Shown here: piece by piece, positions 24,986 to 36,180 of the stretch
How the letters are laid out: every line of letters starts with the position of its first letter
How positions within the stretch are numbered: position 1 is the stretch's first letter
Source of the DNA: Endosaccharibacter trunci
GTDB taxonomy: Bacteria > Pseudomonadota > Alphaproteobacteria > Acetobacterales > Acetobacteraceae
DNA: 64,000 nucleotides
Direction of reading: 5' to 3'
Assembly (NCBI GenBank): GCA_024515975.1
Contig: JAMSKV010000003.1
Coordinates: 124,001 to 188,000 of the forward strand
Translations under genes and position numbers: made by a program
The notes under the pieces: generated by a model
Told to the model about the DNA's origin: nothing
The model's input: only the letters and a program-made list of their open reading frames with translations
Databases searched by the model: none

Positions 24986-26239
24986 TCAGAAGCCCAGGAT
25001 CACGTCGCCGGCCAGGGTGAAAGAGCCGTTGTCGCTCAGCCCGTTGAACGGATGGCCGCCGCTGAACGACTTGTCCCAGCGGATCTCGGGACGGAACGCC
25101 AGCAGCGCCACGTGCGGGATCACCGGCTTGTAGCTCACGCCCCAGGTCCATTCGCTGTAGGTTTGCCGGCCCGCGCCGAAGGAGGTGTTCGGCAGACCGT
25201 TCAGCGCTCGGGCGGCGTCGAGATTGCCCGGGAAGGCCGCCACGAAGAATCCGGCATTGTCGCGATACACCTCGCCGCGGAAATTCGCCGTCAGGGTCGG
25301 GGTGAGGGCGTAGGAGATGTAGCCGGCGAGACCATAGCTGTCGGCACCGATCGAATCGTCATGCTGCCACTGGCCTTCCGCCACGAAAGTGAGCTTGTCG
25401 GTGGCCTTGTAGGTCGCCACCACGTCGCCTTCGTAGCGCATGTCGCGATTGGCGGCCGAGCCGATCGCGTTCACCGCGTCCTCGGGCCCGAGATGCATGA
25501 GCGCCAGCACGGTCAGCTTGCCGCCGGCGATGTTGTTCAGGCCGATGCCGAACAGGCCGGCCGGTTCGGCATTGTTGTCGCCGCCGTCGAAGGTGGTGCT
25601 GAGGCCGGTATCCACCTGGCCCCACAGATCCACCGTCGGGTTCAGATGCACCACGGCCTGCAGGCCGGTGTGCTGGAACGGGCCGAAATTGAAGTTGTAG
25701 GAGTGCGAGTAGAACGGGTTGGTGGACGGGTCGATCGTTTCGTAGCCGATCGGCGTCGCGAACTGGCCCAGCTTGAAATCGACGCCGCCCTTGGTGAGCA
25801 CCGGCGCGTGCAGCAGCAGATCGGCCTGCAGGATCGAGAACTGGTTGCGGTCATGCGTCAGGTTGTTGAACTCACCCAGATAGTGCGTGTAGCGCGCATC
25901 CGAGCCGTAGGTGCCCTGCAGGGTGAAGCCCAGATCGTAGTTGGAGGACGAGCTGTCGATCGGGCGCGTGGCCGTGAGCTGCAGGTTGTTCAGCAGCACC
26001 GTGTTCGCCTTGTCGTCGAACAGGCGGCCGTAGTTCAGCCCATCGGATGGCCGGTCGAAATTGCCGGTGATGCCAGCATCCACCTGCGCGCCGAACGTGA
26101 TGGCGCTGGCCCAGGTCTTGGGGGCCGCAGGAGGCGCCGTCACCGTTGCCGCCTGGGTCGCGGTCTGGGCGAACGCCGTTCCGGCCGACCAGAAGGCCAG
26201 CAGTGGAACCGAAGCCAGAAGAAAGCCGCGCGTTGTCAT
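24986..26239 (-). CDS. Beta-barrel outer membrane porin (BBP2/OmpL-like)
   Basis: A 417-residue outer membrane protein. ATG 26239 is preferred with GAGGGA 7 bases upstream; ATG 26260 lies 7 codons upstream in frame. A signal peptide is visible (MTTRGFLLASVPLLAFWSAGTAFAQ, cut near Ala-Gln at 24-25), then a Thr/Ala/Pro linker and alternating aromatic beta strands ending in the barrel-closing GDVILGF, with a final Phe. The strands NNLQLTATRPI and KTNFNFGPF-like segments match putative beta-barrel porin-2 proteins. Substrate is unknown. Confidence 0.75.
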   Translation of the reverse strand: MTTRGFLLASVPLLAFWSAGTAFAQTATQAATVTAPPAAPKTWASAITFGAQVDAGITGNFDRPSDGLNYGRLFDDKANTVLLNNLQLTATRPIDSSSSNYDLGFTLQGTYGSDARYTHYLGEFNNLTHDRNQFSILQADLLLHAPVLTKGGVDFKLGQFATPIGYETIDPSTNPFYSHSYNFNFGPFQHTGLQAVVHLNPTVDLWGQVDTGLSTTFDGGDNNAEPAGLFGIGLNNIAGGKLTVLALMHLGPEDAVNAIGSAANRDMRYEGDVVATYKATDKLTFVAEGQWQHDDSIGADSYGLAGYISYALTPTLTANFRGEVYRDNAGFFVAAFPGNLDAARALNGLPNTSFGAGRQTYSEWTWGVSYKPVIPHVALLAFRPEIRWDKSFSGGHPFNGLSDNGSFTLAGDVILGF

Positions 26240-26386
26240 GATGGGTCCCTCGTCTGCCATCGACGTATTCGGAACGGTATCCGAACGGTCCTCTCTCATG
26301 CGGCGCGAGGATGCATGTTGTCCAGGCAAACCCACCGGGAAGCAGCTATACCACGATAGAATCTGTCCCATAGTAACGTTTTGGCA

Positions 26387-26415
26387 ACTGTAAATTGCTT
26401 ATAAAGGTGGTGCAA
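26387..26415 (-). promoter_or_regulatory. Candidate sigma70 promoter for the porin gene
   Basis: On the reverse strand, TTGCAC and TACAGT are separated by 17 bases in an unusually AT-rich 216-base gap between murJ and the porin gene. The spacing and -35 match are good; the -10 has 4 of 6 consensus bases. Transcription would begin near 26380. Found by reading only. Confidence 0.3.
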
Positions 26416-26455
26416 AACGACATAATATTACACGGCTTTGCCCTGTGGATGAGGA

Positions 26456-28015
26456 TCAGGCGGATCGAGGCCTCCTGCGTCTCAGCCGCTCCGCGATCGT
26501 CTGGATCGCCGTCCGCAGCTTCACCACGCCGAGAAGGTCCAGCAGCACCGCGTAGCTGACCATCCCGGTCGTGATCATCACGCCCAGCAATACCATCCGC
26601 ACCAGACCGTGGCGGAGCTCGATCCCGCTCATCGGCCCGAGCTTCAGCCCGGCCAGGATGGCGGCCATCGCGGCGGCGGCGATCGTCATGCGCCCGATGC
26701 GGAGGAGCATGATCCGGTCCGGCCGCAGATAGCCCCGGCGCAACAGCAAGATGCCGAGGATCAGCGCGTTCAGGGCCGAGGCGAGGCTCGTGGCGAGCGG
26801 CGGCCCGACATGCTGCAGCGGACGCATCAGAGCCAGGTTCAGGCAGAGATTGATGCCCAGCGTCGCCATGCCGACCCGCACCGGCGTGGTGGTGTCGCCG
26901 CGCGCGAAAAAGCCGGGCGCCAGCACCTTGATCAGGACGAAGAACGGAAGACCGAGCGCGTAGGCCGCCAGAGACTGCGCCGAGAGCGCCACGTCGCGCG
27001 CGGTGAATTCGCCATAGCCGAACAACGTCGCCAGGATCGGGCGCGCCAGCACCATGAGCGCCAGCGTCGCCGGAATCACCAGGATCAGTGCGTATTCGAT
27101 CGCGCTGTTCTGGGTCCGGCGCGCCTCCGCCTCCTTGCCGCCCTGCACGTGGCGACTCAGCACCGGCAGAAGCGTGGTGCCGGCAGCGGCGCCCAGCACG
27201 CCCAGCGGCAGCTGGTTCACGCGATCGGCGAAATACATCAGCGACACGCTGCCTGCCGGCAACAGCGTGCCGATGATGGTGTCCACGCCCAGATTGAGCT
27301 GGGTGATGCCGCTGCCGATCAGGCCCGGCGTCATGCGGCGCATCAGCAGGCGCATGCGCGGCGTGAGGCGGGGGCGGGGAAAGCCGAGCGGCATTCCGGC
27401 CCGCTTCGCCGCGACCAGAAGCACGCCGAGCTGCACCACGCCCGAGGCGGTGATTCCCCAGGACGCGGCATGCGCCACGCTCGCCACATGCGGCGTCAGG
27501 AACAGGATGGCGGCAATGCCCACCACGTTGAAAAGCACGTAAGCCGCCGCCGCGACACCGAACCGCTCCAGACCGTTCAGGACACCGGAGACCAGGGCGG
27601 CGGCGCAGATCAGCAGGACATAGGGAAAGGTGATGCGGCCGAGTGCGATCGCCAGCGACCGGTTCGCGGTGAAGCCGGGGGCGATCACGGCGATCACCTC
27701 CGGCATGAACAGCTCGCCCAGGATGGTCAGGCACAGCAGCCAGAATACCAGGACGCCGAACGCTTCCCGCGCGAAGCCGCGCGCGACCGTGGGCCCCTCG
27801 TTCGCCAGCAACCCGGAGAAGAGCGGCACGAAGGCGGAGTTGAACGCGCCCTCGCCGAACAGCCGGCGGAACAGGTTCGGCAGCCGGAACGCCACCTGGA
27901 AGGCGTCCTGCATCGGGCCGGCGCCCATCATGGCGGCGAGAAGCTGGTCGCGCACCAGACCCAGCACGCGGCTGAGCATCGTCCAGCCGCCGACGGTGAG
28001 AAAGCCTTTGAGCAT
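26456..28015 (-). CDS. murJ: Lipid II flippase MurJ
   Basis: Membrane flippase moving lipid II across the inner membrane for peptidoglycan synthesis (MVF/MviN family). The 519-residue protein has about 14 hydrophobic segments and family landmarks [20 protein letters not shown] at the start, [23 protein letters not shown] near 50-70 and [20 protein letters not shown] near 255-275, with the conserved Arg, Asp and Arg residues present. Start ATG 28015 is canonical. It is divergent from ade with a 90-base gap. Confidence 0.93.
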   Translation of the reverse strand: MLKGFLTVGGWTMLSRVLGLVRDQLLAAMMGAGPMQDAFQVAFRLPNLFRRLFGEGAFNSAFVPLFSGLLANEGPTVARGFAREAFGVLVFWLLCLTILGELFMPEVIAVIAPGFTANRSLAIALGRITFPYVLLICAAALVSGVLNGLERFGVAAAAYVLFNVVGIAAILFLTPHVASVAHAASWGITASGVVQLGVLLVAAKRAGMPLGFPRPRLTPRMRLLMRRMTPGLIGSGITQLNLGVDTIIGTLLPAGSVSLMYFADRVNQLPLGVLGAAAGTTLLPVLSRHVQGGKEAEARRTQNSAIEYALILVIPATLALMVLARPILATLFGYGEFTARDVALSAQSLAAYALGLPFFVLIKVLAPGFFARGDTTTPVRVGMATLGINLCLNLALMRPLQHVGPPLATSLASALNALILGILLLRRGYLRPDRIMLLRIGRMTIAAAAMAAILAGLKLGPMSGIELRHGLVRMVLLGVMITTGMVSYAVLLDLLGVVKLRTAIQTIAERLRRRRPRSA

Positions 28016-28090
28016 GGAGGCTTCCCTATCCCATCGGCGCCCCGAACGGTATCGCCCGACGGGAAGCGCTTGCCGGCGGCCGCCGCCCCG

Positions 28091-29929
28091 ATGCTAGATT
28101 TGCCCATGCATGCAGAACCGCTCCTGACCCGCTTCTCCGTTCCACCGCTTCACGCCGTGACGCGCGATCTCGCAGCCGTGGCGAGCGGACGCACACCACC
28201 CGATCTCGTGCTGACCAACGCGAGAATCCTGTCCACCTATTCCGAGCGCATTCTTCCCGGGCGCGAGCTCTGGATCAGCCACGGCCGTATCGCCGCGATG
28301 CAGCCCGCCGGTACGGCGAAGCGCCTCGGCCTCGCCGCCGGCCGGATCACCGATCTCGAAGGCGGCATTCTGGCGCCCGGCCTCGTCGATCCGCACCTGC
28401 ATATCGAGAGCAGCATGATGACCGCCTGCGCCTATGCGGAAGCGGCGCTGCTGAACGGCACCACCACGATCTTCTGCGACAGCCACGAGATCGGCAACGT
28501 GTCCGACGTGGCAGGCGTCGAATGGATGTTGGAGGATGCGCGCCGCGCGCCGCTGAACATCTTCCTCACCGTGCCCAGCACCGTTCCGGCCACCTCTGCC
28601 CGGTTCGAGACGGCCGGCGGCGACCTCACCCCGGACAAGATCGGCGTCCTGTTCGACCGCTGGCCGGAGGCGGTGGCGCTGGGCGAGAAGATGGATTTCG
28701 TGCAGGTCTGCGAGGGCGACGAGCGTTCGCACGGCGTGATCGCCGAAGCGCTGAAGCGCGGCCTGCCGGTCAGCGGGCATGTCTACGGCACCGAGTTCGT
28801 CCCGGCCTATGCCGCCAGCGGCGTCACCGACACGCACGAAGCCGTGTCGCGCGAGATCGCAGAGGCGCTGATCGAGGCGGGCGTCTGGGTGTTCCTGCGC
28901 GGCGGGCCGCCGACGACTCCGTGGCATAGCCTGCCGGCCGCGATCCGCGCCGTGACCGAACTCGGCTGCGACCCCAAGCGCGTCTGCGTCTGCACCGACG
29001 ACCGCGACGCCGAGGATCTGTTCTCGTTCGGCCTGGACTGGGTGGTGCGCGAGGCGGTGCGCGCCGGGCTGTCGCGCGAGCGCGCCTGGAGCCTCGGTTC
29101 GCTGCATCCGGCGACGCGCTTTGCCATGGATGGCGAGATCGGCGGCATGGGTGGCGGCCGTCGTGCCGACCTGGTGCTGCTGACGGACGAGCTGCGCGTG
29201 CGCCACACCTGGTTCGGCGGCGCGCTGATGGTCGAGAACGGCCGCTCGACCGATCTGCTCGCCCATCAGATGGAAACCGGCCGCTTCACCTATCCCGATG
29301 CCGCCTTCCGCACCGTGATCCTGCCCGAAACGCTTCCTTCTTTGGTGCCGGACCTCCCGGCTTCCGCCTGCAAGGTCAACGCGATCCGCACTGTGGACCC
29401 GTCCGACATCGCGCTGCGCCATGTCGTCCTGTCGCTGGACCGGGCCCCGAGCTGGGACGCGCATCTCGAACAGCACGATCTCTGCTTCGTCAGCGTGATC
29501 GAGCGGCACGGACACGGGGGCGCCGTTGCCCACGGCCTGCTGCAGAGCTTCGGCCTGCGTGAAGGCGCGGTCGCCAGCTCGGTCGGTCACGATGCGCACA
29601 ACATCATCGTCGCCGGGCTGGATGAGGCTTCCATGCGCCTGGCGGTGGAAACCATCCGCGCCAGTAAAGGCGGCGTGGTGGTGGTCGCGAACGGGCAGGT
29701 TCAGGCGCAGATCGCCCTGCCGATCGCCGGCCTCCTGTCCGACAAGCGCGCGCCGGAGGTCGCGGACGAGACCCGCGCGCTGAAATCGGCGTGGGAGGCG
29801 GCCGGCTGCCGCCTGCCCTATATGGGCTTCAACCTGATCCCGCTTTCCGTCATCCCGGACATCCGCATCACCGATAAGGGGCTGGTGACGGTGCCGGGCA
29901 TGGAACAGCTTCCGCTCGTGGTGGCTTAG
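28091..29929 (+). CDS. ade: Adenine deaminase
   Basis: Hydrolyses adenine to hypoxanthine and ammonia for purine salvage; a di-metal amidohydrolase. The product is about 612 residues from ATG 28091, though ATG 28106 fits equally well and no clear binding site decides. Metal motif [10 protein letters not shown] near 100-110, then [16 protein letters not shown], and the [14 protein letters not shown] region mark the barrel; the C-terminal Ade domain contains [18 protein letters not shown] and the [14 protein letters not shown] region. Length fits the family (560-620). The stop TAG is followed directly by the ATG of the next gene. Confidence 0.93.
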   Translation: MLDLPMHAEPLLTRFSVPPLHAVTRDLAAVASGRTPPDLVLTNARILSTYSERILPGRELWISHGRIAAMQPAGTAKRLGLAAGRITDLEGGILAPGLVDPHLHIESSMMTACAYAEAALLNGTTTIFCDSHEIGNVSDVAGVEWMLEDARRAPLNIFLTVPSTVPATSARFETAGGDLTPDKIGVLFDRWPEAVALGEKMDFVQVCEGDERSHGVIAEALKRGLPVSGHVYGTEFVPAYAASGVTDTHEAVSREIAEALIEAGVWVFLRGGPPTTPWHSLPAAIRAVTELGCDPKRVCVCTDDRDAEDLFSFGLDWVVREAVRAGLSRERAWSLGSLHPATRFAMDGEIGGMGGGRRADLVLLTDELRVRHTWFGGALMVENGRSTDLLAHQMETGRFTYPDAAFRTVILPETLPSLVPDLPASACKVNAIRTVDPSDIALRHVVLSLDRAPSWDAHLEQHDLCFVSVIERHGHGGAVAHGLLQSFGLREGAVASSVGHDAHNIIVAGLDEASMRLAVETIRASKGGVVVVANGQVQAQIALPIAGLLSDKRAPEVADETRALKSAWEAAGCRLPYMGFNLIPLSVIPDIRITDKGLVTVPGMEQLPLVVA

Positions 29930-31594
29930 ATGTCGCTCACCCGTCTGCAGATCGGCGACGAGGCCTTCCTGGTTTCCAGCCTGATCGAGCGCTGCCCGCG
30001 GGTGATGATGCTGCGCGAACTGGTGCGCAATGCGCTGGAAGCCGCCGAAACCGCGCCCGAGGGAGCGCGCACGGTGTGGATCGATTCCGTGCCGGTGAAT
30101 GGCGTGCCGAAGCTGCGGATCCGCAATAGCGGACGCGGCATGGATGCGGCCGAATTGTTCGCCATGGCCGATCTCGCCGCCTCCATTCGCAAGACCCAGG
30201 CGCTGGACGGCAATTTCGGCATGGGCGCCAAGGTCGCCTCTTTGCCGTCCAACCGCCTGGGGCTTCGCTACCGCTCCTGCCGTGAGGGTGTGGTGCGGGC
30301 GATGCTGCTGGGCTGGCGCGAGGGCGTCTATGGCCGCATCCGGCAGACCGGCGTGGACGGGCAGGGCGCCGAGGTGGTCGAGACCGGCCGCGATTCGGGC
30401 GCGGACTGGACCGAGGTCGTGCTGTTCGGCAACGCGCCGGACCAGGATACCAGCTTGGACCCGTTCGCGGGCGATCCCCCGATGCCGGCGGGCTGGCTCT
30501 GGGACGAGCTCAGCGCCCGCTTCTTCCGGATCGAGAACGGCGTCGACCTGTTCGTGCGCGAGGACCGGTTCGAGCCGCTCGCCTCGCGGCTGCCGCGTCT
30601 GGCGGCGCGGTTCGACACCGTCACGCTGCCCGATGGCGTGTTGCTGCATTACGCCCATTGCCCGCCGGGTCGTTTCGACATGCCGCCCGCCATGGCGGGG
30701 CTGATCCATCGCGGCGAACTCTACGATGTCCGGCGCGACAGCGACTGGCTGCATGTGGCGCCGGTGTTCGGCGTGCCGTTTCAGGCCGGCAGCGTGGTGA
30801 TGCTGGTGGAATTGCCGGACCGTCATCCTGTGGTGCCCGACGCCTATCGCCAGTTTCTGCGCGGCGCCGACGGGCTTCAGGACCGGATCGAGCTGCGCGA
30901 TTTCGCGCCGCTCCTGCACGCGCATCGCCCGGACTGGCTTCGCGCCCTGATCGAAGCCGGCGCCCCGGACGCTGCCGTCTCGGACAGCACCTACCAGGCC
31001 CTGAAGGATCTCCTGCGGCAGCTCGGCGTGACCCGGAAACCACGTCTGGTGCGGGACGATCGCCCGCCGGTCCCGGAACAGCGACGCGACGATACCGAGC
31101 ACGAGGAGGACGGCTGTGCCGAGGCCGGGCCGCAGCCGGAGGCCTTCGACGCCGAACTGGTGCCGGAAATGCTGCTTCTCCGCATGCCGGACGACATCGC
31201 CGCCCGCGCTTTGTCCGGCCGCGCCGCGCGCTACTACCCCGAAACGCACCAGCTGTTTCTGAATGCGCTCTATCCGGCCGCCATCGACATGCGCGAGGCG
31301 CTGGAGCGCGCCTTTGCCTGGCATGGCGATCCGGGCCGCGTGCGCGCGCTGGCCCAGCGCCAGGCCGAACAGGCCATGGTCGCGCGCGTCGGCCGCGTTC
31401 TCGTCTTCGCGCTCTCCAAAGCCGGACACTGGCCGGATGCCGATCTGGCCCAGGCGCTTTCGCCGCATAGCCTGTCCCTGTCCGCCGATGATTGGCGACC
31501 GGGCTTGATCGAGGCGCAGCACGCGATCCGGGACGCGCTTGACGGCGCTTCGGCCGCGCCGGATCGCGCCGGCCAGCGCGAAACCGTGTGCTGA
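29930..31594 (+). CDS. GHKL (Hsp90-like) ATPase of unknown function
   Basis: A 554-residue protein whose ATG directly follows the ade stop (TAGATG), so it is probably translationally coupled. N-terminal GHKL ATPase motifs: LRELVRNALEAAE (N-box, Glu30/Asn34), RIRNSGRGMDAAEL (G1-like, with Asn66 where Asp is usual) and GNFGMGAKVASLPSN (G2). Residues 380-410 are acidic and the C-terminus looks helical. It lacks a histidine kinase dimerisation domain and MutL/Hsp90 landmarks. Role unknown; a regulator or chaperone working with Ade is only speculation. Confidence 0.55.
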   Translation: MSLTRLQIGDEAFLVSSLIERCPRVMMLRELVRNALEAAETAPEGARTVWIDSVPVNGVPKLRIRNSGRGMDAAELFAMADLAASIRKTQALDGNFGMGAKVASLPSNRLGLRYRSCREGVVRAMLLGWREGVYGRIRQTGVDGQGAEVVETGRDSGADWTEVVLFGNAPDQDTSLDPFAGDPPMPAGWLWDELSARFFRIENGVDLFVREDRFEPLASRLPRLAARFDTVTLPDGVLLHYAHCPPGRFDMPPAMAGLIHRGELYDVRRDSDWLHVAPVFGVPFQAGSVVMLVELPDRHPVVPDAYRQFLRGADGLQDRIELRDFAPLLHAHRPDWLRALIEAGAPDAAVSDSTYQALKDLLRQLGVTRKPRLVRDDRPPVPEQRRDDTEHEEDGCAEAGPQPEAFDAELVPEMLLLRMPDDIAARALSGRAARYYPETHQLFLNALYPAAIDMREALERAFAWHGDPGRVRALAQRQAEQAMVARVGRVLVFALSKAGHWPDADLAQALSPHSLSLSADDWRPGLIEAQHAIRDALDGASAAPDRAGQRETVC

Positions 31595-31616
31595 GGCGAA
31601 CCGCGCGACGGGGTGT

Positions 31617-31916
31617 TCAGATCGTCCCGGTAGGCAGAACCAACAGCGCCGCGGGCGGCAGCATCGCCGCCACGCCGTAGAGCGCCAGCAGGGGAAAGCG
31701 CCGTTCCCGCGGTTCCCGGTCCAGCAGCCGGTGCAGCACGCGGCCGAGGCCGCGAATGACCACGACCGCGGCGACCAGACCGATCATCAGCGCCACCGTG
31801 CGGTTGGTGCCCGGTTCGGTCAGCGTCATCGCCGCGATCGGGAACACGAAGCCGCTTCCTGTGACCAAGCCGATCCCCGCCACGCGGGCGACGCGGAGGG
31901 GAAACGCGACGCTCAT
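31617..31916 (-). CDS. Small membrane protein downstream of cobT
   Basis: A 99-residue protein with three hydrophobic segments (residues 9-30, 41-58, 75-93) separated by basic loops ([17 protein letters not shown]). Its ATG overlaps the cobT stop as ATGA, so it belongs to the cobS-cobT operon. It resembles no protein I recognise. Topology suggests an inner-membrane protein; a link to cobalt or cobalamin is suggested only by context. Confidence 0.6.
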   Translation of the reverse strand: MSVAFPLRVARVAGIGLVTGSGFVFPIAAMTLTEPGTNRTVALMIGLVAAVVVIRGLGRVLHRLLDREPRERRFPLLALYGVAAMLPPAALLVLPTGTI

Positions 31917-33781
31917 GCCGCGCGCGCGGACGAGCGACCGCGTCCGCGCCCCGTGTTCTCGTCGAACAGCTCCGACAGCTTGGCCAGCATGGTACCGCCC
32001 AGTTCCTCGGCGTCGGTGATCGTCACCGCGCGACGGTAGTAGCGCGTCACGTCATGGCCGATGCCGATCGCGATCAGCTCGACCGCACGCCCGCGCTCGA
32101 TCTCGGCGATCACCTCGCGCAGATGCCGCTCCAGATAGGCGCCGGTATTCACCGAAAGCGTGCTGTCATCCACCGGAGCGCCATCGCTGATGACCATCAG
32201 GATACGCCGGCTCTCCGGACGGCCACGCAAACGCCGATAGGCCCAGTTCAGGGCCTCGCCGTCGATATTCTCTTTCAGCAAGCCTTCGCGCAGCATCAGG
32301 CCCAGATTGCGTCGCGCCCGGCGCCAGGGCATGTCGGCCGCCTTGTAGATAATGTGCCGCAGGTCGTTCAGGCGGCCCGGATCGCGCGGCTTTCCGGCGG
32401 CTACCCAGCGCTCCCGGCTCTGGCCCCCTTTCCAGGCCCGGGTCGTGAAGCCCAGCACCTCGACCTTCACCCCGCAACGCTCGAGGGTCCGCGCCAGGAT
32501 GTCGCCGCACATCGCCGCCACCGTGATCGGACGGCCGCGCATCGAACCGGAATTGTCCAGTAGCAGAGTCACCACCGTGTCGCGGAAATCCATGTCGCGC
32601 TCGTGCTTGTAGGAGAGCGACAGCATCGGGTTCACCACCACCCGCGCCAGGCGGCCGGCATCCAGGATGCCTTCCTCCTGGTCGAACTCCCAGGCCCGGG
32701 TTTGCTGCGCCATCAGCTTGCGCTGCAGGCGGTTCGCGAGCTTGGAGACCACCCCCTGCATGTTCTGGAGCTGCTGGTCGAGCTGGTCGCGCAGGCGGGA
32801 CAGCTCATCCGGATCGCACAGCTCTTCCGCCCCGATCTCCTCGTCGAACTGGGTGGTGAACACCCGGTAGGCGGTGCCGATTTCGCCCTGCGCCGGTGCA
32901 CGGTCCTGCTGCGGACCGCCGGGACGGTCTTCGCCATCGGCGGCGCCGCTATCGTCCTCCGACTCGTCCGGGTCGGCGTCGCCGCCACCGGACTGCTCCT
33001 GTTCGGACCCCAGCGTTTGTTCGGCGCTGCCCTGCCCCTGTTCCTGCTGCGGGGAGGGGGGCTGCTCCTGCTCGTTCTGTTCCTCGCCTGAGTCCGGACT
33101 GTCCTCCTGCTCTTCCTCCTCCTGCTCCGGCTCGGAATCGGCGTCCATCTCGGCCAGTTCGTAGGCGGCGAGCAGACGCCGTGCGGCGCGGGTATAGGCG
33201 GCCTGATCGTGCCGTGCAGCCTCCAGCGCGCGCAGAGCGTCCTCTGCGCCCTCGGCCAGGTTGCTGCGCCATTGCCCCAGAATCGCCTGGGCCGAGTCCG
33301 GCGCCGGAACGCCGTCCAGCCGCTCGCGGACGAGGAGCGAAAGCGCCGCGGCCATCGGCATCTGCTCGCGCTTGGTCATCCGGCTATAGCCGGCCTGCTC
33401 GCAATCCGCTTCCAGGCGCTGCCGCAGATTGGCCGCGACGCCGCTCATGTGCTGCGCGCCGACCACCTCGATCCGGGCCTGTTCCAGCGCGTCATAGACC
33501 TCGCGGGCGTCGCGCTGCTCCGGGGTGCGGGCGGCATGGATCGCGGCGTCGTGGTGTTTCAGACGCAGAGCCGCCTGGTCCGCCGTGCCGCGCAGGCGCG
33601 TCACTTCCGCATCCGGCAGCCCTCGGCTCGGCTGCGGCAGGCGCACGCGCTTGTCCGCGACCTGCGGCGGGCCGGACTGGAACGTGACCTGCACGTCCTT
33701 CTGCCCGCCGATCGCCCGGAGCGCGCCGGCCGTGGCGCGCTTGAACGCTTCCGACCGGGTGCCGTCCCCGCCGCCGCTCAT
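31913..33781 (-). CDS. cobT: Cobaltochelatase subunit CobT
   Basis: Subunit of the ATP-dependent aerobic cobaltochelatase CobN-CobS-CobT that inserts cobalt into hydrogenobyrinic acid diamide. The 622-residue product has an N-terminal helical part ([12 protein letters not shown]), a very acidic Glu/Gln/Ser/Asp region (about 210-300), and a C-terminal von Willebrand A domain with MIDAS motif DNSGSMRG, plus [23 protein letters not shown]. Its start overlaps the cobS stop by one base. CobN is not visible, but the two together imply aerobic cobalamin synthesis or salvage. Confidence 0.93.
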   Translation of the reverse strand: MSGGGDGTRSEAFKRATAGALRAIGGQKDVQVTFQSGPPQVADKRVRLPQPSRGLPDAEVTRLRGTADQAALRLKHHDAAIHAARTPEQRDAREVYDALEQARIEVVGAQHMSGVAANLRQRLEADCEQAGYSRMTKREQMPMAAALSLLVRERLDGVPAPDSAQAILGQWRSNLAEGAEDALRALEAARHDQAAYTRAARRLLAAYELAEMDADSEPEQEEEEQEDSPDSGEEQNEQEQPPSPQQEQGQGSAEQTLGSEQEQSGGGDADPDESEDDSGAADGEDRPGGPQQDRAPAQGEIGTAYRVFTTQFDEEIGAEELCDPDELSRLRDQLDQQLQNMQGVVSKLANRLQRKLMAQQTRAWEFDQEEGILDAGRLARVVVNPMLSLSYKHERDMDFRDTVVTLLLDNSGSMRGRPITVAAMCGDILARTLERCGVKVEVLGFTTRAWKGGQSRERWVAAGKPRDPGRLNDLRHIIYKAADMPWRRARRNLGLMLREGLLKENIDGEALNWAYRRLRGRPESRRILMVISDGAPVDDSTLSVNTGAYLERHLREVIAEIERGRAVELIAIGIGHDVTRYYRRAVTITDAEELGGTMLAKLSELFDENTGRGRGRSSARAA

Positions 33782-34848
33782 CAGCGCGCCCGGGATCCGG
33801 CCGGCAGCAGCTCCTCGTTGAAGCAGCGCTGGTAGTATTCAGCCACGGTCTGGCGCTCTGTCTCGTCGCACTTGTTCAAAAAGGTCAGGCGGAAGGCGAA
33901 GCCGAGATCGCCGAAGATCCGGGTGTTCTCGGCCCAGGTCAGCACCGTGCGCGGCGACATCACCGTGGAGATGTCGCCGTTGATGAACCCGGCCCGGGTC
34001 AGATCGGCCAGGGCCACCATGCTTTCCACTCGCTTGCGCGCCACCTGGTCCTTGCCGTCCCAGCCGCTTTTGGCCAGGACGATGGCGGTTTCCTGCGCAT
34101 GCGGCAGATAATTCAGGGTGGTGACCACGCTCCAGCGGTCCATCTGGCCCTGATTGATCTGCTGGGTGCCGTGATAGAGGCCGGTGGTGTCGCCCAGGCC
34201 CACCGTGTTGGCGGTGGCGAAGATGCGGAAGGCGGGATTGGGCCGGATCACCTTGTTCTGGTCCAGCAAGGTCAGGCGCCCGCCTGCTTCCAGCACGCGC
34301 TGGATCACGAACATCACGTCCGGACGTCCGGCATCGTACTCGTCGAACACCAGCGCGCAAGGATGCTGGAGCGCCCAGGGCAGCAGGCCTTCGCGGAATT
34401 CGGTGATCTGCTGCCCGTCCTTGACCACGATCGCGTCCTTGCCGATCAGGTCGATGCGGGAGATGTGGCTGTCGAGATTGATGCGGATGCAGGGCCAGTT
34501 CAGCCGCGCCGCCACCTGTTCGATATGGCTGGATTTTCCGGTGCCATGATAGCCCTGCACCATCACGCGCCGGTTGTGCGAGAAGCCCGACAGGATCGCC
34601 AGCGTGGTTTCCCGGTCGAACTTGTAGGCCGGGTCGATCTCCGGGACGTGGTCCGTGCGGACCGAAAAGGCCGGCACCTCCAGATCGCTATCGATGCCGA
34701 AGACCTCGCGCACGGACACCATCCGGTCCGGAACCGTCAGCGCGGCGATGCCCGGCAGACCCTCGGTGCCGGCATCGGCGAGATCAGAACCGGGAACCTG
34801 GTCGGTGATGTCGCTGTGATGTGCGGTGCGCTCGGCCATGGTCTCCAT
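33781..34848 (-). CDS. cobS: Cobaltochelatase subunit CobS (AAA+ ATPase)
   Basis: AAA+ ATPase that drives CobN with CobT in cobalt insertion. ATG 34848 gives a 355-residue protein; the frame opens at TTG 34869 and ATG 34839 is also possible. Walker A is [10 protein letters not shown] at residues 99-108, Walker B is CALVFDEYD, and [20 protein letters not shown] carries the sensor region. [13 protein letters not shown] near 50-62 is a CobS landmark. First gene of the cobS-cobT-membrane protein operon. No cobalamin riboswitch was seen before it. Confidence 0.94.
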   Translation of the reverse strand: METMAERTAHHSDITDQVPGSDLADAGTEGLPGIAALTVPDRMVSVREVFGIDSDLEVPAFSVRTDHVPEIDPAYKFDRETTLAILSGFSHNRRVMVQGYHGTGKSSHIEQVAARLNWPCIRINLDSHISRIDLIGKDAIVVKDGQQITEFREGLLPWALQHPCALVFDEYDAGRPDVMFVIQRVLEAGGRLTLLDQNKVIRPNPAFRIFATANTVGLGDTTGLYHGTQQINQGQMDRWSVVTTLNYLPHAQETAIVLAKSGWDGKDQVARKRVESMVALADLTRAGFINGDISTVMSPRTVLTWAENTRIFGDLGFAFRLTFLNKCDETERQTVAEYYQRCFNEELLPAGSRAR

Positions 34849-35029
34849 GAACTCCGTATCCCTAATCAACCCGGTGACGTTCGGAACCCGATCGGTTCCG
34901 GCCCGGCTCGCCGGCGCATGGTCCGGCCTTGTTCTCTGTGGCGCAAGGTTTCCCGGCGCATAAGGTCCGAACCGTTCACGGGTTCGAGGGGCCTCGTGCC
35001 GCCCGCGGTTCGAACAGCTCCGGCGCGGC

Positions 35030-35647
35030 TCAGCCGGTTCTGGCGAGACCGGCGCCGGCCAGATGCTGTTTCACCGCCGTGTAGGCGACATTGATGGTCT
35101 TGAGGCGTTCCTCGGAAGCGCGGTCCCCGCCGTTGGCATCCGGGTGGTGCCGCCGCGCCAGATCCTTGTAGCGGGTCTTCACCTCCGCCATCGACACCGG
35201 CCAGCCGAGCCCCAGCGTCTCGAGCGGCTGCCGCAGCGCTTCCGGCCGCTGATCCGTGTTGGCCGCCGAAGCGTGCCCGCGTTGCCTGGCGCGGGCACGC
35301 GCCTCACCGGCGCCGCGCAGCAGCCCCAGCGGATCCAGCATCTTCTCCTCGTCGAACGCGGCGGCGGCTCCGCCGAGATGCCCGAGCCGCCAGGACGGCC
35401 TGTCCCACGACACGTCGGCGCGCAGATGCGCCTCGATTTGTCCGGGCGTCATGCCCTTGTAGTAATCCCAGCGCGCATTGTACTCGCGCACATGGTCGAG
35501 GCAGAACCAGAAATAATCGTTCAGCGCCTGCCTGGAACGCGGGGCCTTGTAGCCGGCCCGCTCGCCGCAGCCCGGCAGGTCGCAGCTTCGGTCCGGCGCC
35601 GCCGGGTCGGGATCGAAGGCCCGGTGTCGCTGGTTCTTTCTCATCAT
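35030..35647 (-). CDS. DnaJ-domain protein
   Basis: About 205 residues. The N-terminal 45 residues ([15 protein letters not shown]) hold a Cys pair and a conserved aromatic core followed by [13 protein letters not shown], known from alphaproteobacterial J-domain proteins; the C-terminal J domain contains [28 protein letters not shown] with the HPD tripeptide. It would stimulate DnaK ATPase. Start GTG 35650, ATG 35647 or ATG 35644 all possible. It is divergent from bolA and lies in the same direction as cobS, 160 bases upstream. Confidence 0.8.
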   Translation of the reverse strand: MMRKNQRHRAFDPDPAAPDRSCDLPGCGERAGYKAPRSRQALNDYFWFCLDHVREYNARWDYYKGMTPGQIEAHLRADVSWDRPSWRLGHLGGAAAAFDEEKMLDPLGLLRGAGEARARARQRGHASAANTDQRPEALRQPLETLGLGWPVSMAEVKTRYKDLARRHHPDANGGDRASEERLKTINVAYTAVKQHLAGAGLARTG

Positions 35648-35761
35648 CACGCCCGTTTATGTGCGCGCAGTTCCGGCCTGCGCAAGGGCGTTCGCGACGG
35701 CATCGCGACCGCATATCCGGCCCGGCAGACCCCGCCGCCGCCGAACCCTGAGGAGCATCGC

Positions 35762-36064
35762 ATGAGCACGCCCGTTTCCCCCGCGCCCGCTACCCGTCTC
35801 TCCCGGATCGAGGCGGTGCTGGCCGAGCGCTTCGCGCCCCTGCGGCTGGTGGTCGAGGATGATAGCGCCCGCCATGCCGGCCATGCCGGCGCGCGCGGGA
35901 GCGAGACCCATTTCAACGTGCTGGTGGTGAGCGACGCCTTTTCCGGCCTGTCCCGCGTGCAGCGCTCCCGTGCCGTCCATGAGGCGCTGGATGCCGAGTT
36001 CCGGAGCGGGCTGCATGCCCTGTCCCTGGTGCTGCGCACCCCGGCCGAACCAAGCGGCGGCTGA
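35762..36064 (+). CDS. bolA: BolA family protein
   Basis: A 100-residue BolA-fold protein that works with monothiol glutaredoxin in iron-sulfur handling and may bind DNA. The core ETHFNVLVVSDAFSGLSRVQRSRAVHEAL and GLHALSLVLRTPAEP match the family, with the conserved His (HFNVLVVS) that can bind a cluster. GGAGC lies before the ATG. The N-terminus (first 15 residues) is variable. Divergent from the DnaJ gene with a 110-base gap that probably holds both promoters. Confidence 0.88.
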   Translation: MSTPVSPAPATRLSRIEAVLAERFAPLRLVVEDDSARHAGHAGARGSETHFNVLVVSDAFSGLSRVQRSRAVHEALDAEFRSGLHALSLVLRTPAEPSGG

Positions 36065-36180
36065 CCGCTGCCCAACGCCAGAAGGCCGTCGTCGCCGAGG
36101 TTGTTATTTGCGCGCCGCGGGACGTTCGGTTAGCGTCCACCGTGTGCAAATCTGCACTCAGGCGCTTTTGAGGGTATGGA

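Noticed and set aside
28094-31522. A 1142-codon open frame on the reverse strand under ade and the GHKL gene
   Set aside because: Opposite genes with clear motifs; the product is Arg/His/Gln-rich with no domain, a usual artefact of GC-rich coding.
34849-35029. Possible cobalamin riboswitch upstream of cobS
   Set aside because: No B12-box-like element was recognised in this GC-rich interval.
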